From assembly GCF_009730915.1 (NCBI RefSeq), contig NC_052489.1:30621916-30685915 (forward strand): 64,000 bases of DNA. Reading direction: 5' to 3'. Position 1 is the first letter of the stretch, and the number at the start of each line of letters is the position of its first letter. Below, one piece after another: positions 27,001 to 39,356 of the stretch. Under the pieces are notes generated by a model, which had not been told where the DNA came from, made no database searches, and saw only the letters and a program-made list of their open reading frames with translations. The position numbers were made by a program, and so were the translations under genes. This DNA is from Dioscorea cayenensis subsp. rotundata (lineage: Eukaryota > Streptophyta > Magnoliopsida > Dioscoreales > Dioscoreaceae).

Positions 27001-27605
27001 TATCAGTTAATGGATAACAAAAGCAAATTTTGCTGGTCTCAATAACAATCAACTAGTTCTTGGTAATGAACTAGCATAGGTATAGGATTATGATTTGTCA
27101 CAGAATTCATATTCCATATATCACCAATCAATTATCATCAACAAGTAATTGGTAATCATATACAATCACCAAAGAACCAGCAACAAGTTTTTTTTTTTTT
27201 TAAAACAAAAGGTGGATAAACCACTTCAATAAGAACCAGCAACAAGTCAAACAGATCCAAAGATCTCAAATTTCTTCATTAATTCAATCAACGGGTCCAT
27301 AAGAAAACAATAGCCAATTCAGTTAATTGCATCTTATCACAAGATCTACAAGAATTCAGCAATCGGATCACTTGCTAAGAAAAGAAACTTCTTGATTCAT
27401 AAAGTCTAAATGAATCTGATCGTCACACGATTAACGATCAAGAAGGCTTCATATTCTTTCATGGCTTACAACTAAAGAGTCATGGATCTGAGGCAATACA
27501 ACGGAAAGGGTTTCCAAATCCGGTGATTCAAGAAGCATAAGTCATAAAATGGAAGCGCGAAATATACGAACCTTGGCGGGATCGCAAGGAGAAGGAAGTG
27601 GACAT
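15062..27605 (-). CDS. SAC9: SAC9-type phosphoinositide phosphatase with embedded WW domain
   Basis: Plant-specific SAC-domain lipid phosphatase; Arabidopsis SAC9 limits PI(4,5)P2 and affects stress signalling and endocytic traffic. Thirteen coding exons (minus, 5' to 3'): 27605-27572, 26801-26209, 25214-25082, 24205-22974, 22864-22757, 22621-22451, 21713-21471, 20657-20178, 19633-18818, 17995-17798, 16847-16386, 16308-16075, 15340-15062; 1660 aa, close to Arabidopsis SAC9. The catalytic CX5R motif is CADSLDR (Cys ~462) followed by [11 protein letters not shown] domain follows at ~517-549 (LPSGWEER...TTTWERP). A coiled coil ([20 protein letters not shown]) and a Cys-rich CxxC cluster ([13 protein letters not shown]...CKICC) lie in the long C-terminal half, which is conserved to the [15 protein letters not shown] end. 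The start ATG at 27605 gives [11 protein letters not shown] joined in frame to GGRDTS; this short N-terminus is the least certain part. Confidence 0.95.
27188..27230 (-). mobile_element. 43-bp retroposed 3' end with 16-bp target-site duplication (SAC9 intron 1)
   Basis: The insert reads on minus ATTGAAGTGGTTTATCCACC, a short linker and poly-A. It is flanked by AAGAACCAGCAACAAG at 27172-27187 and 27231-27246 with no mismatch. A poly-A tail plus a perfect 16-bp duplication is the hallmark of LINE-type target-primed insertion with extreme 5' truncation. The same core occurs at 2389-2420. Confidence 0.85.
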
Positions 27606-28211
27606 TGAAGCGCAGGATGTTCCCCGCGGTGAGGTCCCGCGGAGGAGCTGTAGCGATGGCGAGAGAGAAGGCAAGACGGAGATGGAGAGAGGGCGAGCTC
27701 CGATCGGGGAGTTAGAAGAGATTGCGGGTCGGATACCCAAAAAGGATCCGAATCCAATATCTTCTTGGGGACCAAGAACGGACGAACCGACCCACTAACG
27801 TGACTCGTGGTTTTTCGAATTTACTAAAATAACCCTCTATTATGTATTTATTTGTTTTACCGAATAAATATTCAAAGTATTTAAAATTAAAAACCATAAA
27901 CATAAAAGTTAGGAACCATGTGCTACGCCAATAGAAACTACCCGTGATTCCGATTAAGAGGCCTTAAATTTGAACATCTCATATTACAATTCATGTTCAG
28001 GATCTCTATGGGAGTTATATGTAAGGATTAATTCTCGTTTTTTCCTCTAGAATGATATGATGGGGTTATCCTCATGAAGCTCGTTAAATCATTATATATA
28101 TATATATATATATAAAAAAACCTTTATTGCTGGTATTTAATTACATAAGAAATAAATTGGCTTTAATTGATCACCTAATTAAGAGCTATATTAGGAACAC
28201 AATTTTCCAGA
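27606..28211. other. SAC9 leader/promoter and KCS 3' flank
   Basis: 27606-27790 is GC-rich and pyrimidine-rich on minus, fitting the SAC9 leader and core promoter. The rest is AT-rich with a (TA)n tract at 28093-28112. No further gene seen. Confidence 0.5.
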
Positions 28212-29699
28212 TCAAGGCATGGAAATTGGATTGACTGCAGGGACATGAACAGGGAATTGATCAATTTCATCAAGCCAAGGGGACCTTCTCTCAGGCTCAA
28301 CATTCTTAAGAGCTCTCCAAACAGCACTGTTACACTTAAACCCAGAACCAAACCCAATCTGCCAAACTCTATCACCTTTCTTGACCCTCCCTTTCTCCTC
28401 AACATAACCAAGTTCATACCACACAGAACTACTTGAAGTGTTACCAAACCTATAAAGTGTCATCCTTGATGGCTCCATATCATATTCACTGAGCTTCAAC
28501 CTCTTCGCCACCTCATCCAGTATTGCCCTCCCTCCTGCATGGATGCAAAAGTGCTCAAAAGCCAGCTTGAAATCTGGTACGTAATCATTGATCATCTTCA
28601 TCCTTAGCACTCTTCTTCCAATAAGGTTCATGAGGAAATGGAGTAGCTCGGAGATGGGAAGGACTTGAGGTCCTAACACAGTCATGTTAGTCTTCAAAGC
28701 CTCACCGGCGACGAACATGATTTGTTTAGAGAGAACCACGCCGACCTTGTTTTCGTTATCTTCTTCCTGGAAGACACACTTATAGGAGTTGTCATCGGCG
28801 CCGGCATGCGTACGAATCAAGTTGGTGAGCCGGTACTTGGCGCGGCGGCGATCGGCGGTGAGGTTGGAGAGAAGGATGGCGGCGGCTCCCATGCGAAAGA
28901 GACAGTTAGTTACTAGCATAGATCTTTTGTTTCCGTAGTATGCGTTCTGTGTTATGTTTTCCGTACTCACCACCAACGCATATGAATTTCTGTGTACCTG
29001 CATGCATGCATGCATACATATATTAAATTATAATTTAAAAAAAAAAATCTCTCTCTTTAATTAATGAAAATAAGAACTAAGAAGTATATATATATATAAT
29101 AGTACCTTGAGGAGTTGGGTGGCGAGATCTACAGAGATAAGACTAGCACTGCAACCCATGCCACTGAGATTATAAACCTTGAGATCCTCTCTCATTTGAT
29201 ACCTATTAATGATAGTCTCTGAAAGTGATGGAGTTGGAGAAAACAAACTACTGTTGAGAATTAGGAACCTTATGTTCTTAATATTATTCTTGAACATAGT
29301 TTTGTCAAGAAGGTCATCAATGGCACCAAAGATAACCATCTCTGATTCCTCCCTTACTCCAACCATGCCTGGTGACTGATGTTTTGAGAGTGCCTTTGGG
29401 AAGTAGGTTGACTGGCCTAATCCTGAACGTTCAAGTATCATCTTCTGAAAATTCACATTCTCTGGAGTGAAGGTCCCTGCATCTATTGCCACCTTCACAG
29501 TGGCCTCACGAGTAAACTTGTAAGCTTCACCAGGTCTGTAACATGAGAAGTTGATCAAATAGAACTGGGGATGATGATGATGATGATGAAGAACTACATA
29601 CAAATATATGAATGGAGGAATTAGTATTGAGGCCAAGAGGATGATGGTAAGAGGTGGTGCAGGTTCATAAGAAGCAATTAGATGAAGGAGATACTCCAT
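28212..29699 (-). CDS. KCS: 3-ketoacyl-CoA synthase (very-long-chain fatty acid elongase)
   Basis: ER-membrane condensing enzyme of fatty acid elongation, joining malonyl-CoA to a long acyl-CoA for waxes, cutin-associated lipids or sphingolipids. Two exons: 29699-29106 and 28997-28212; 459 aa, at the short end of the family. One hydrophobic segment (~17-37) with a six-His run after it precedes the thiolase-like fold. The catalytic triad is present: C183 in GMGCSAS, H351 in [11 protein letters not shown] and N384 in [14 protein letters not shown]. Their spacing (168 and 33 residues) equals that of FAE1-type enzymes. Also visible are [26 protein letters not shown]-like [21 protein letters not shown], and the C-terminal [16 protein letters not shown]. 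The intron falls after LATQLLK. The paralogue within the family cannot be set. The two-helix N-terminus usual in FAE1 appears reduced. Confidence 0.94.
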
Positions 29700-31095
29700 T
29701 GAGTGATGAAACTAAAAAAATGGTTTGAGTAGTGAAGAGAAGGGAAAGAGATGGGAATTTAAAAGGAGGAGTTTAATTAATGAATTCATGTGATTAGTGA
29801 GAGACAACTGGGATATTTATATATCTTAGAAATGAATGTACTATCATTTATTGAGTTGGGTGTTAGCATGCCTTTTTCCCATCACTTACCATAAAAGATG
29901 AATGTGCACTAGTGCATTGCTATATTGCTATTTATTTATTTACTTAAAACTGCAAGCTTTCCTATTGATTTTATCTTTCACTAGCAGGGCTTGAAGAAAG
30001 TCAAAGAACTGTTAATACTCCAGAAATTAATCATCAATGTAGCATCACATACAGTTCTTGGGAAAGAAAAACTCAAAAAAGACATTGAAGGCAATGAAAC
30101 AGAGGCAGATGCTTAACTTAAATGTTGTCAGAGATGGTTTAATTTTCTCACCTTGGATTCTTGTAAACATAAGATTCATATATGGGCTTAAATCCCTCTA
30201 GTCATCAGCTCAAGCACACAACATTGATCAAACGATCGAGTGTTAGTTTTGAAGTTCTACAATTATGGTCATAAAAGTAATTAAATAAACATTTATGGAT
30301 TTATTGAAAGCAACTTAGTATTGTAATATATATATATAGTAGTATTTTTATTTGTCAATTTTAATTAAATCATATAGATTAAAAAAATTAGTTAAAATAA
30401 ATTGATAATCTAACATTTATATAAATTATATTAACTTTTTAAGATTACTTTTTATTTAAAACATGTTTTAAATAAATGTGTAATTGAATAGTATAATTTA
30501 TTGGAAGTTGTAGAAGTAAATTATATATAAAAGTAAATTAAAAAAATATTTAATGCTTTATAATTTATTTTATTTTTCCAAGATTAAAAAATATGTTAAA
30601 ATTAGTTCTTTAAAATTGTATTAATTTTTTAAAATTACCTCCATTTAAAACCTATTAAGATTTTTATTAATTTCTCTTTATAATTTAATTATATATTTTA
30701 TTTTTATTTTAACATAGTGTTTTTAGTTAAATATTCAAAATTAAAATGTAGTAGTATATTAAAAATAAAAAGTAAAGTTAGAAAAAAAACTATTTAATGT
30801 TTTGTAATATTTTTTAATGGACATATAAAAAATAAAAAAAAAGTTTTTAAAATAAGACGAGTAAAAAATTAGGAAAAGAGGGAGTAAATGATATATTAAA
30901 GCAAGTGGTTCTCACGTGAGTAACACGTGAAGATGTGAAGACACGTGGCGTGTTCGTTGTCGAATTTTTCGTTTCCCTCTCTTTTGTTGCCTCTTTCTTG
31001 GGCTTCCTCTTCCTCTGCTCGTCAGTTCCTCACCAGGGTTAGGGTTTTCAAGGTTTCTCTCGAGCTCCTTCTAGGGTTCCAGTGAAGCGAAGAAG
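29700..31095. other. Divergent intergenic region between KCS and importin alpha
   Basis: About 1.4 kb between divergent start codons. 29700-30000 is probably the KCS promoter. 30250-30890 is extremely AT-rich with no features. The last 200 bases are the importin alpha promoter and leader, with an AGGGTTAGGGTTTTC telo-box-like motif near 31037. Confidence 0.5.
30913..30947. promoter_or_regulatory. Triple CACGTG G-box cluster upstream of importin alpha
   Basis: CACGTG occurs at 30913, 30924 and 30942 in 35 bases, 150-180 bases before the importin alpha ATG. The third sits in GACACGTGGCG, an ABRE-like context. bZIP/bHLH binding is inferred from the motif only. Confidence 0.55.
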
Positions 31096-34000
31096 ATGTC
31101 TCTGAGGCCGAACGAGAGGACGGATCTACGTAGGAATAAGTATAAGGTTGCCGTCGATGCGGAGGATGGGCGGAGACGGAGGGAGGAGAACATGGTGGAG
31201 ATTCGGAAGAGCCGGAGGGAGGAGAGCCTCCAGAAGAAGCGCCGAGAGGGTATGCAGCCACTGGCTGCCGCCGCCCACGCCATAGCCTTTGAGAAGAAGG
31301 TAGTTCACCACTCGCAATGAGATTATTGGATATTGGATTTTGGATCTTGATTTGTGTCTGGGTTTTGATCGGTTCTTTGATTTTAGTTGGAGAGCCTTCC
31401 GTCGATGCTGACGGGGATTTGGTCCGAGGATAGCATGTTGCAACTCGAATCGACCATGCAGTTCCGGAAGCTCCTTTCAATAGGTATCAGAAACCAGGAA
31501 TTAGTTTTCTTTTTATTCTTTGATATCGAAATTGGATGATTAAATTACTAATAGTTATGCTTAGGTTTTGAATCAGGATAGTTTGAGCTATCCTTTTTGC
31601 GATTTGGTTGTTCTGTGATTGTTTAGTGCTTTCTATATGGCAGAACATATATTGGGTCTAGGAACCGTTCAGAAATTTGTTGTTTTAGTGTAAACTATTT
31701 GATTTGATCGTTGCATGGTTAATCTTTGACGAAAGACTGACAAAAAGTTGTTGCCATGTTTCACCAAAGAGGAACAAGATGATCCTCCATTTACTCTTGC
31801 ATTATTTCTCAAATTCACTTTGACTGAATTTCAGCCAATAATGCATAATTTTTTTATGCAATTTACTTGAAATATAATACTTTGATTCTGTTGTTAAATA
31901 CTATATTCACATTGTTGATCAACATCTACAAATCGCAATAATGAAACATAAAAATGTAAAGCGACCGCACAAAGATAGAAATTTTTTGGTTTTGCAATTT
32001 TGTTCGTTGTTGACAAAAATCCAAGAATTCACAAGTTCATCGATGTAGATTATTGTTATATGTGTAAGTTGTGAGTTATAAATTATCATGGATTGGCAAG
32101 GCTTTAGTAATTGTTGTTGCATTTGTTCCTTATTCATAAATAGCAACCACCTTTTCTTGCAACAACTGGAGTGCTTTGGGATGTGGAGGTTACCCATTTT
32201 GATAATGTTTCTTGAGCTGTGGAGTGAATGCCCATCTGTGGAATGAGGACTTCTTTATCATTTACAAATACAGCCGCTCCATTGTCCAGTTCTAGACGAG
32301 GAGAAAAGAAAAAAAAAATGGCACTCATAAAGATAAAATGGCAATTTATTAATTTGTTTTATCTGTCTGCAACCAGACCAACCTAGGTGATCTATACTGT
32401 GTCCTTATTCTGCTATATTATACGTGCAGACAATCTTTTTGTTATTCTGTGTTCTGTTTTAAAAATCTAATTCTTTTAAGTATAGGATATGAGGCCTAGC
32501 CTGCCTAGTACTGGTTGGAAATGGATTAGATAGACTATGAAAATATTGAGGAGCATCAGACTGAAGAAATGCTAGATTATGCTACTTTCTTGACAGCTAC
32601 CCCTGTTTGTTTTTTGTGGATGAGATTACTATCTGAAAGAATTTCGTTGCTATGCTTCATTTGTGACTGTCAGAGTCTGATTCATCTTTATTTCCAATAT
32701 ATGTCCAGCAGAGATTTCAGATAATCCCGATTAATGCTTCCTATACAAATAGTTCTGTAGAAATAGTTGGAAAATTATTTTCCCACTCTCAGATCTCTCT
32801 ATAGCTTATCATGTTGTGACTGTCAGAGTCTGATTCATCTTTATTTCCAATACATGTCAAGCAAAGATTTCAAATAATCCCGATTAATGCTTCCTATACA
32901 AATAGTTTTGTAGAAATAGTTGGAAAATTATTTTCCCACTCTCAGATCTCTCTAAGCTTATCATGATGGCAAGGTATATTAGTGTAAGTAATTATTGTTC
33001 AGATGGTCAAGAGTACGATGGGCTATAATTTAATATAAATTTTAAAGTGCTGAAAGCCCGGAAAAAAAACTCGAAATAAATTTCATCTCATATTACCAAC
33101 GATCAAGTGGTCTAATGATAGTCGGGTCCCTATTCAAACGTTTCACAAGTGGTGAGAGTTCGAATCATAGGTGAAGGCACATTTCTGGGAGTGTGAGTAG
33201 TGGTTGTGTGTGGGTGATCTCAGCACCTATATGTGTGAGCCCTATCCCCACTTGTTCCGCTGTGACTTGTGCATGTCTCTATCTTTCTTTTAGCAGCCTA
33301 ACCGCTCATCTTACCAAAAAGAAAAAAAAAAACCTCATCTCGGGTTAAACATTTAGCTCACAATTTTAAACTTGTTAGAATTTTTTTTTTTATTATTGGT
33401 TTTTTTGTTGATAATTCTTTCTATTACAGCTGCTGTCTACTGAGAGCAGTTGCTGAGATTTCCCAATCATGGCAGAAATTATACACGATTTTTTGTCATT
33501 TTATCAGAGCGATGCCCTCCAATTGATGAGGTTATTCAGTCAGGAGTAGTTCCAAGAATTGTACAGTTCCTAATGAGAGAGGAATTCCCCCAAATTCAGG
33601 TCATCATCTATGTATCATTTTTCTAAAATTTAATTGCGTGTATTTCTTGTATTTTTTCTATAGTTGTGGTAATTTTTTTTCTTCCTTTCACAGTTTGAAG
33701 CAGCCTGGGTACTGACCAACATTGCTTCCGGGACTTCAGAGAACACCAAGGTCGTGATTGATCATGGTGCTGTTCCAATCTTGGTGAAGCTTCTTGGCTC
33801 CCACAATGATGATATGCGTGAACAGGTATGTGCTAGTGTTTTTTCTGTTCTCAGGTGAATGTCATGCTTCTCATGGTAGCTTTCCATTCTAGGCTGCGTG
33901 GGCTTTGGGCAATGTTGCTGGTGATTCTCCCACATACAGGGATCTTGTACTTCAATGTGGTGCTTTGAGCCCACTGTTGGTGCAGCTGAATGAGCGTGCT

Positions 34001-36352
34001 AAGCTTTCTATGGTGAGGAATGCCACTTGGACTTTATCAAACTTATGCAGGGGAAAGCCACCACCACCATACGAGCAGGTTGGTTGTTTATTTTGCCTTA
34101 GGATTTTTCTTTTTTTAATTTTTCAGAGTAATCACTGGGATTAGTTCTGTTGTTGAATGCTTTTCTGTCTTTGCTTAATAGACAAAACCCGCTCTTCCTA
34201 CACTTGCGTGTCTCATTTATTTAAACGATGATGAGATTCTAGCTGATACTTGCTGGTCACTATCATATCTATGCGATGGTACGAGTGACAAAGTTCAAGC
34301 TGTAATTGATGCTGGAGTTTGTCCACGACTTGTTGAGCTTCTTACGTATGTATGATGTTATTTTCTCAGTTACAATTCTTCATTTTCCCTTTTAGAGGAA
34401 TAATTTTTATTGTTTTTCCATGTAGGCATCCATTACCAACTGTTGTTATTCCAGCCCTCCGCACTGTTGGCAACATAGTCACTGGAGATGACATACAGAC
34501 GCAGGTATAACTGTTGTTTTCCAATGCTTATGTGATCTTATAGTTCCAAGTCCCTACCTTTTCTTCCATTGAAATATTCCAGGCTGTATTCTTCTTCTGT
34601 ACCTTTCCAAGTTCACTCAGATCAGGTAGGGTACTAGAGCTACTTAGTTTCCCAAACTGGTTGACAAATCTATTTATGACCCAATCAATCATGCATGAGG
34701 TGTTGTAAAATTAAGACTGTAAGGTTATTAGCTTAATAAGCCTGAGGCCTTCTCATAATGCTTGGAAACATTTTGAAATCCAAACTCAAAATCTTTTGAG
34801 AAAAATTTGTAGTAATGTTTGTGATTTTTTCACCTTCCCCTGTGTATGTTCATTTTTTTTTTTCAGCTGCTTAGCGTGGTTTGGTTTGTGCACCTGCCAG
34901 TTTTGCATAGGTCTGTTTTTAGGGTTTCCGTAACTATTACGGGTACGAAATGGTTATTTTTGGGTGCATGTGTACACGCGTGTGCACGAACTTGATTTAA
35001 TATTTGCATTTAGGTGTTTGTTAGATATATTGGTTATTTTCTAAGTGTGATGCCAGCATTTTTTAATGATATTAGAAGTATTTCTGGAAAATTATTTTGG
35101 AATCCAATATGTAATGACTATTTCATGGGGATTACTGAGGGGCATTCTTCTTTTTTGCTTCTTAAATAGTGTCATATGACTTAACATTTACTCACTCTTC
35201 TTTCTTCTATCTAAAAATATGTTGTATCTTATTAGTATTTTTCTCCACCCACACAGCATATTATCAGTCAAAATGCACTTCCATGTCTGTTGAACCTTCT
35301 GATACGTGATCATAAGAAGAGTATCAAGAAGGAAGCTTGCTGGACTATTTCAAACATTACAGCTGGAAATAAGGATCAAATACAGGTAATCATTGCATAT
35401 TGACGTTGTTAACCTATGTTTGCACGCCGGCATGTTTGCCTTTAGAATGCCCACCGTTTAATTTGCAGGCAAGTGCCCATCATTCTTAGCAATCTTAAAA
35501 GTGCATGCTTTAGATGTGTGGAACCACAACAGCACGTTAGGCTTGGCTTCTGGCCATGTTTATGCTAATCCGCTAACCCAATTTGAACTAATTAAAACAC
35601 TTTGGTCTATATACCATCAGAAAATAATTGTTTGGGCCCCATGCATGCACGGACACACCAATACATATCAGATTTTTTAAAAAAAAATTATTTTTATCAT
35701 TCATGTCTCACATCATGAACCATTGTGTGTGTGGTATGCAAACCTCTTTAGACATTACATTTCATCACTAATAATCAATTAACAGGCTGTGATTGCTGCT
35801 GATCTCATCCCTCCGTTGGTACATCTTATTAAAAATGCTGAATTTGACATCAAGAAGGAGGCTGCTTGGGCAATCTCAAATGCTTCTTTAGGCGGTACCT
35901 GTGACCAAATAATGTATTATGTTGCGCCTTCCGCCATTTATCTCTGATTCATGCACCGTGAATCGTCTTGCTGACATTGTGACTTTGGTGCCAGGTTTCT
36001 AGTCAATGAAGGTTGCATCAAACCCTTGTGTGATCTCCTTGTATGTCCAGATCCAAAATGTGTGATGGTTTGCATGGAAGGGCTAGAAAGCATCCTTAAA
36101 GCTGGCGAAGCTGAAAAGAACATGGCAACTGCAGATGTGAATCCCTACGCTCAAATGATTGATGATGCTGAGGGTTTGGACAAGATTGAGAACCTGCAGA
36201 ACCATGACAACAACGAGATCTATGAGAGGGCTGTTAAGATCCTTGAAACATACTGGTCGCAGGAGGAAGACACTGCTGCTATTCTACCAAATGGTTTGCC
36301 AAATGGTTTACAGAATGGTATTCCTCCTGGTGGATTCAACTTCAACCTATGA
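31096..36352 (+). CDS. IMPA: Importin subunit alpha (nuclear import receptor)
   Basis: Cytosolic and nuclear adaptor that binds classical nuclear localisation signals and importin beta. Ten exons: 31096-31299, 31387-31483, 33508-33599, 33694-33825, 33893-34078, 34182-34345, 34426-34504, 35257-35385, 35786-35913, 35995-36352; 522 aa, family length. The N-terminal importin-beta-binding domain (residues ~1-75) is basic with [20 protein letters not shown] and SLQKKRREG. Armadillo repeats follow with the W-x3-N array: [74 protein letters not shown] and [16 protein letters not shown]. The acidic C-terminus holds [20 protein letters not shown] and ends GGFNFNL. The usual T in AISNAT is S and the usual K in QIKYLV is M, both mild. 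All phases close. The second intron (2 kb) carries a SINE and a tandem duplication. Confidence 0.95.
32661..32966. repeat. 153-bp tandem duplication in importin alpha intron 2
   Basis: TTGTGACTGTCAGAGTCTGA begins copies at 32661 and 32814. The copies match along about 150 bases, including CCCGATTAATGCTTCC and ATTTTCCCACTCTCAGATC, with only about 6-8 differences. Copy 2 abuts copy 1 directly, so this is a recent segmental tandem duplication. Confidence 0.9.
33090..33334 (+). mobile_element. tRNA-derived SINE in importin alpha intron 2
   Basis: The 5' part has an RNA polymerase III A-box-like TGGTCTAATGATAG (33109-33122) and a B-box-like GAGTTCGAATC (33158-33168), spaced as in tRNA-derived SINEs. 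The element ends in an A-rich tail (33314-33332). TCATCTC flanks it at 33083-33089 and 33335-33341, a likely 7-bp target duplication. It lies in the sense orientation. The family is not identified. Confidence 0.75.
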
Positions 36353-37454
36353 TATGGTACGCAATGAAAATTGAAAAACAATGCTCTCTTCCTTGTTATG
36401 TCATGTTTCTTTTCTGGTGTCATCCAACTGACATTTTACTGATTTATTAAAATTACCATCTTTCAGGGCACTACCAGACCGTTTGACTAATGTGTTGGCT
36501 TAAAAGGAAAGGAAAAAAATCATTGCATTTCATTTTGCTGGTACGGCAGTGTGAGTTTTGTGTCCTATTTCCCCTTTGTTTTCACCAGGTATTTGTGGTG
36601 GTGGTAAATGGCACTGGGGAATAAGGAAAATTGATTCACAGTTTTATAAAATTGAAACCACACTATATTTCCATAAAATCGCTTCCATTTTTGTTTTTAT
36701 TTTTTTTCTTTTTGGTGAGGATAAAATTTTTTGTCTAAATTCCCTTGAATTAAGATGATAGCTCATAGCGCTGATATCTCGGTAACGCTATTACCTTTGT
36801 TTATTATTTGATGGATGAGCTGACACGTGTGTGCTGATCCACCTCCACGTGCCAAGTATTGACTAACCTGAGTGTCCACTAAACCGACAACAGAGGTCAT
36901 TATTGTCATTACACTTGAGATGGATCGATGTCAGTCCTAGGGTTTCAGGCGGCTGGGCTTAAAACTAAAGGCGGTGCAACACACCTTGAGTGATAAGTTG
37001 TGCCGGTCCTCTTACATAATAATCCTATACCATATGGATATAATAAACAAAACAAAGTCTATTACAATACACATCACAAATGCATCTCTTTCTCTCTCCA
37101 TTTCTTTATTTATATTTATATTTTTCTATTGCTCCATACTCTATAGTGTTGTGTAGAGAGATCCTCCATTTCCCTCCACTCTTCTCTTGTGATCTCCATC
37201 CTAGGGCATTTATAGCCAGGGAGTAACATTCGTTCTTGTTCCCAATCTCTCTCTCTCTCTCTCTCTTTCTCTCTTCAGGTGGTGGTAGTGGATTCTGTTA
37301 AGGTGATCAGTGGATCATAGATTTTGGTGTGATCCCTTCGTAGAAGAAGAGAAAGGCGAGGGCGAGGGTTTTTTTGTGATTAGGGTTTAGATTTTGACAG
37401 ATCTAAGTTGGGGATAGTAGAGAGACAGAGAGGTGGTGGTGAGAAGGGAGAGTC
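36353..37454. other. Importin alpha 3' region and GATA gene promoter/leader
   Basis: The importin alpha 3'UTR probably extends to about 36760. CACGTG motifs lie at 36824 and 36846. The GATA leader contains a (CT)n tract at 37249-37273. No additional gene is supported. Confidence 0.5.
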
Positions 37455-38043
37455 ATGGATCTAGATGATGAAAAGGTGAGGTCTCTTCCTCCTTGATCTG
37501 TTGTTGTTTCATCATATACTAGTTAAAAATCCAATCTTTTGATCATTTGAGTTGTGTTCTTGGTTGTAGGGATCTGGATCTAGTAATTCAAGTAGCAGGG
37601 GATCTCCAGAAGCTAAGAGTTGTGCTGATTGCAGGACTACAAGGACACCTCTCTGGAGAGGAGGGCCATCTGGCCCTAAGGTCATTCTCAAGTCCTTCTC
37701 ATTTGATCCAATTGATTTGATAACCCTCTTTGTTTTATTTTGCTTTATTTATATCTTAGTTTTGTTTGGATTGCAGTCATTATGCAATGCATGTGGGATT
37801 AGATATAGAAAGAAGAGAAGAGGAACTATGGGCTTGAAAGATGGAGGGGATGATTGGAAGAGGGGAAAGAGTGGTGCTGTTAGTAGAAGCAAAGAACAAT
37901 ATGTTAAGCTTGGTATGTTAGGAGGAGGTTTGGGGAGAGATGTGATTTTCAAAGATAAATCTTTTCTTTGGAAGCAAATGAAACTCAGGGAGGAGGAACA
38001 GGCTGCTGTACTTTTGATGGCTCTTTCATATGGAAATCTCTGA
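37455..38043 (+). CDS. B-class GATA transcription factor with LLM domain (GATA15/16-like)
   Basis: Nuclear zinc-finger regulator; LLM-domain B-GATAs act in greening, cytokinin and light responses. Exons: 37455-37475, 37570-37680, 37777-38043; 132 aa. The type IV zinc finger is C-X2-C-X18-C-X2-C: SCADCRTTRTPLWRGGPSGP then KSLCNACGIRYRKKRR (residues ~22-62), with the intron inside the finger after GPK, as in plant B-GATAs. The C-terminus contains LLMALSYGNL, the LLM motif of GATA15/16/17 and GNC/GNL. The short Ser-rich N-terminus, lacking a long HAN-type domain, points to the short GATA15/16/17 group. A pyrimidine-rich leader precedes it. Confidence 0.94.
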
Positions 38044-38170
38044 AAACAAAAAATAGAGAGAGGAACTCTCTCTATCTAACTTGTTATAATTATCTTCTTC
38101 TTTACTATTAATTTTGTTTTTGTATTTGATTTCAACAGTAGTTCTCCTCAATCTCCCTACTTGTTTGCCT

Positions 38171-38208
<38 letters not shown>

Positions 38209-39356
38209 CTCAATTTTCTTAGATTATTGTGAAACTTGGGTTATCTTCATTGCAAGCAGGAAGGCACCCAATTAAACTAGTTATACTAGTATTTTGTATT
38301 CTTGTTACCAACTAGTATGTATGATACAAGGAATCAATATCTATTTTTTCATTGTTTGTCATGGATTTTTAATTTCATTATGTGGTGTGTTTTTAAATAT
38401 TGTTTGGGATGATACAAAACCAAGTGAAGATGGGATTGATTCACTGATCTGCTTGTTTGTCCTCTGGTTCCCATTTTGATTCTTTCTTTTATTCGGTATC
38501 CATGGAATATTGGAATTCAGAGTGGTTTGCTAATAATTATTTCCACTATGAATCCTTTTCATTGAGCATTATGGATTTGTTATTTAGATTTATATGATGA
38601 GCTTGTCATCGTCAAGCTTGTAATCATGGAATTTGGCCTACCATTTGTTGCACATTTATCTCTGTACTAATCTCATGTGATTTGATGAAGGTTATGTTTA
38701 TTATATTTTGCTTTACTTAAGAGTGATGACTAGTGATCATTATGGAATCAAGTTTTCATTTTGGAAATGATCTCTCCATTTATTAGGAAATAATGGCAAA
38801 CAAAAGTGTGGTCCTTACAGCCCTGTGTTTGTGGGTGATCCATCAGCATCAGCATCAGTATTTATATATAAATTTTTTTTCATTAATCTAAGTACAAACT
38901 CTTGTTATGTTCTCAGAAACAGTAATGAAGACACTACACTGTGTGGCATCTTTTGCAAACAGTAGTCCTTTTATTGCATTTGGCTGCAATTATTGAAGGC
39001 AATAACTAGAGCTTGTTACTTGTTAGTGATGATGAAGAAGTTCTCTGCTGAAGCTTCTCAAAAAGTACTTTAGATGGTAATTTTTGGAACTGCAAGTCCT
39101 CACGGTATGACTGGAAAAAAAAAAAAAAACTTTTTTCTTCTTTTCTTTTTTAAACAGTAGGATCTTAGATCATGGTTTAAATATAGACTAAAATGTTATA
39201 ATTATCTTTTGAAGCTTTACAAGAAACACTTTTTCCAAGTGGAACTACAGGAACCAGAACCTGTGATGACTTTTATACAAAATGAAATGAGAATTCATAT
39301 AAATATATAAAATATAACATAGTGATCATCATCAAATATATAACCACAAAGAATTA
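38044..39356. other. Intergenic between GATA and extensin-like genes (convergent)
   Basis: GATA 3'UTR followed by a (TA)n tract at 38175-38207, then AT-rich DNA with no recognised gene. The 3'UTR of the minus-strand extensin-like gene probably occupies the last ~150 bases. Confidence 0.45.

Noticed and set aside
33430-33510. Alternative exon in importin alpha before exon 3
   Set aside because: It does not keep the frame; the conserved IBB-to-ARM join is complete without it.
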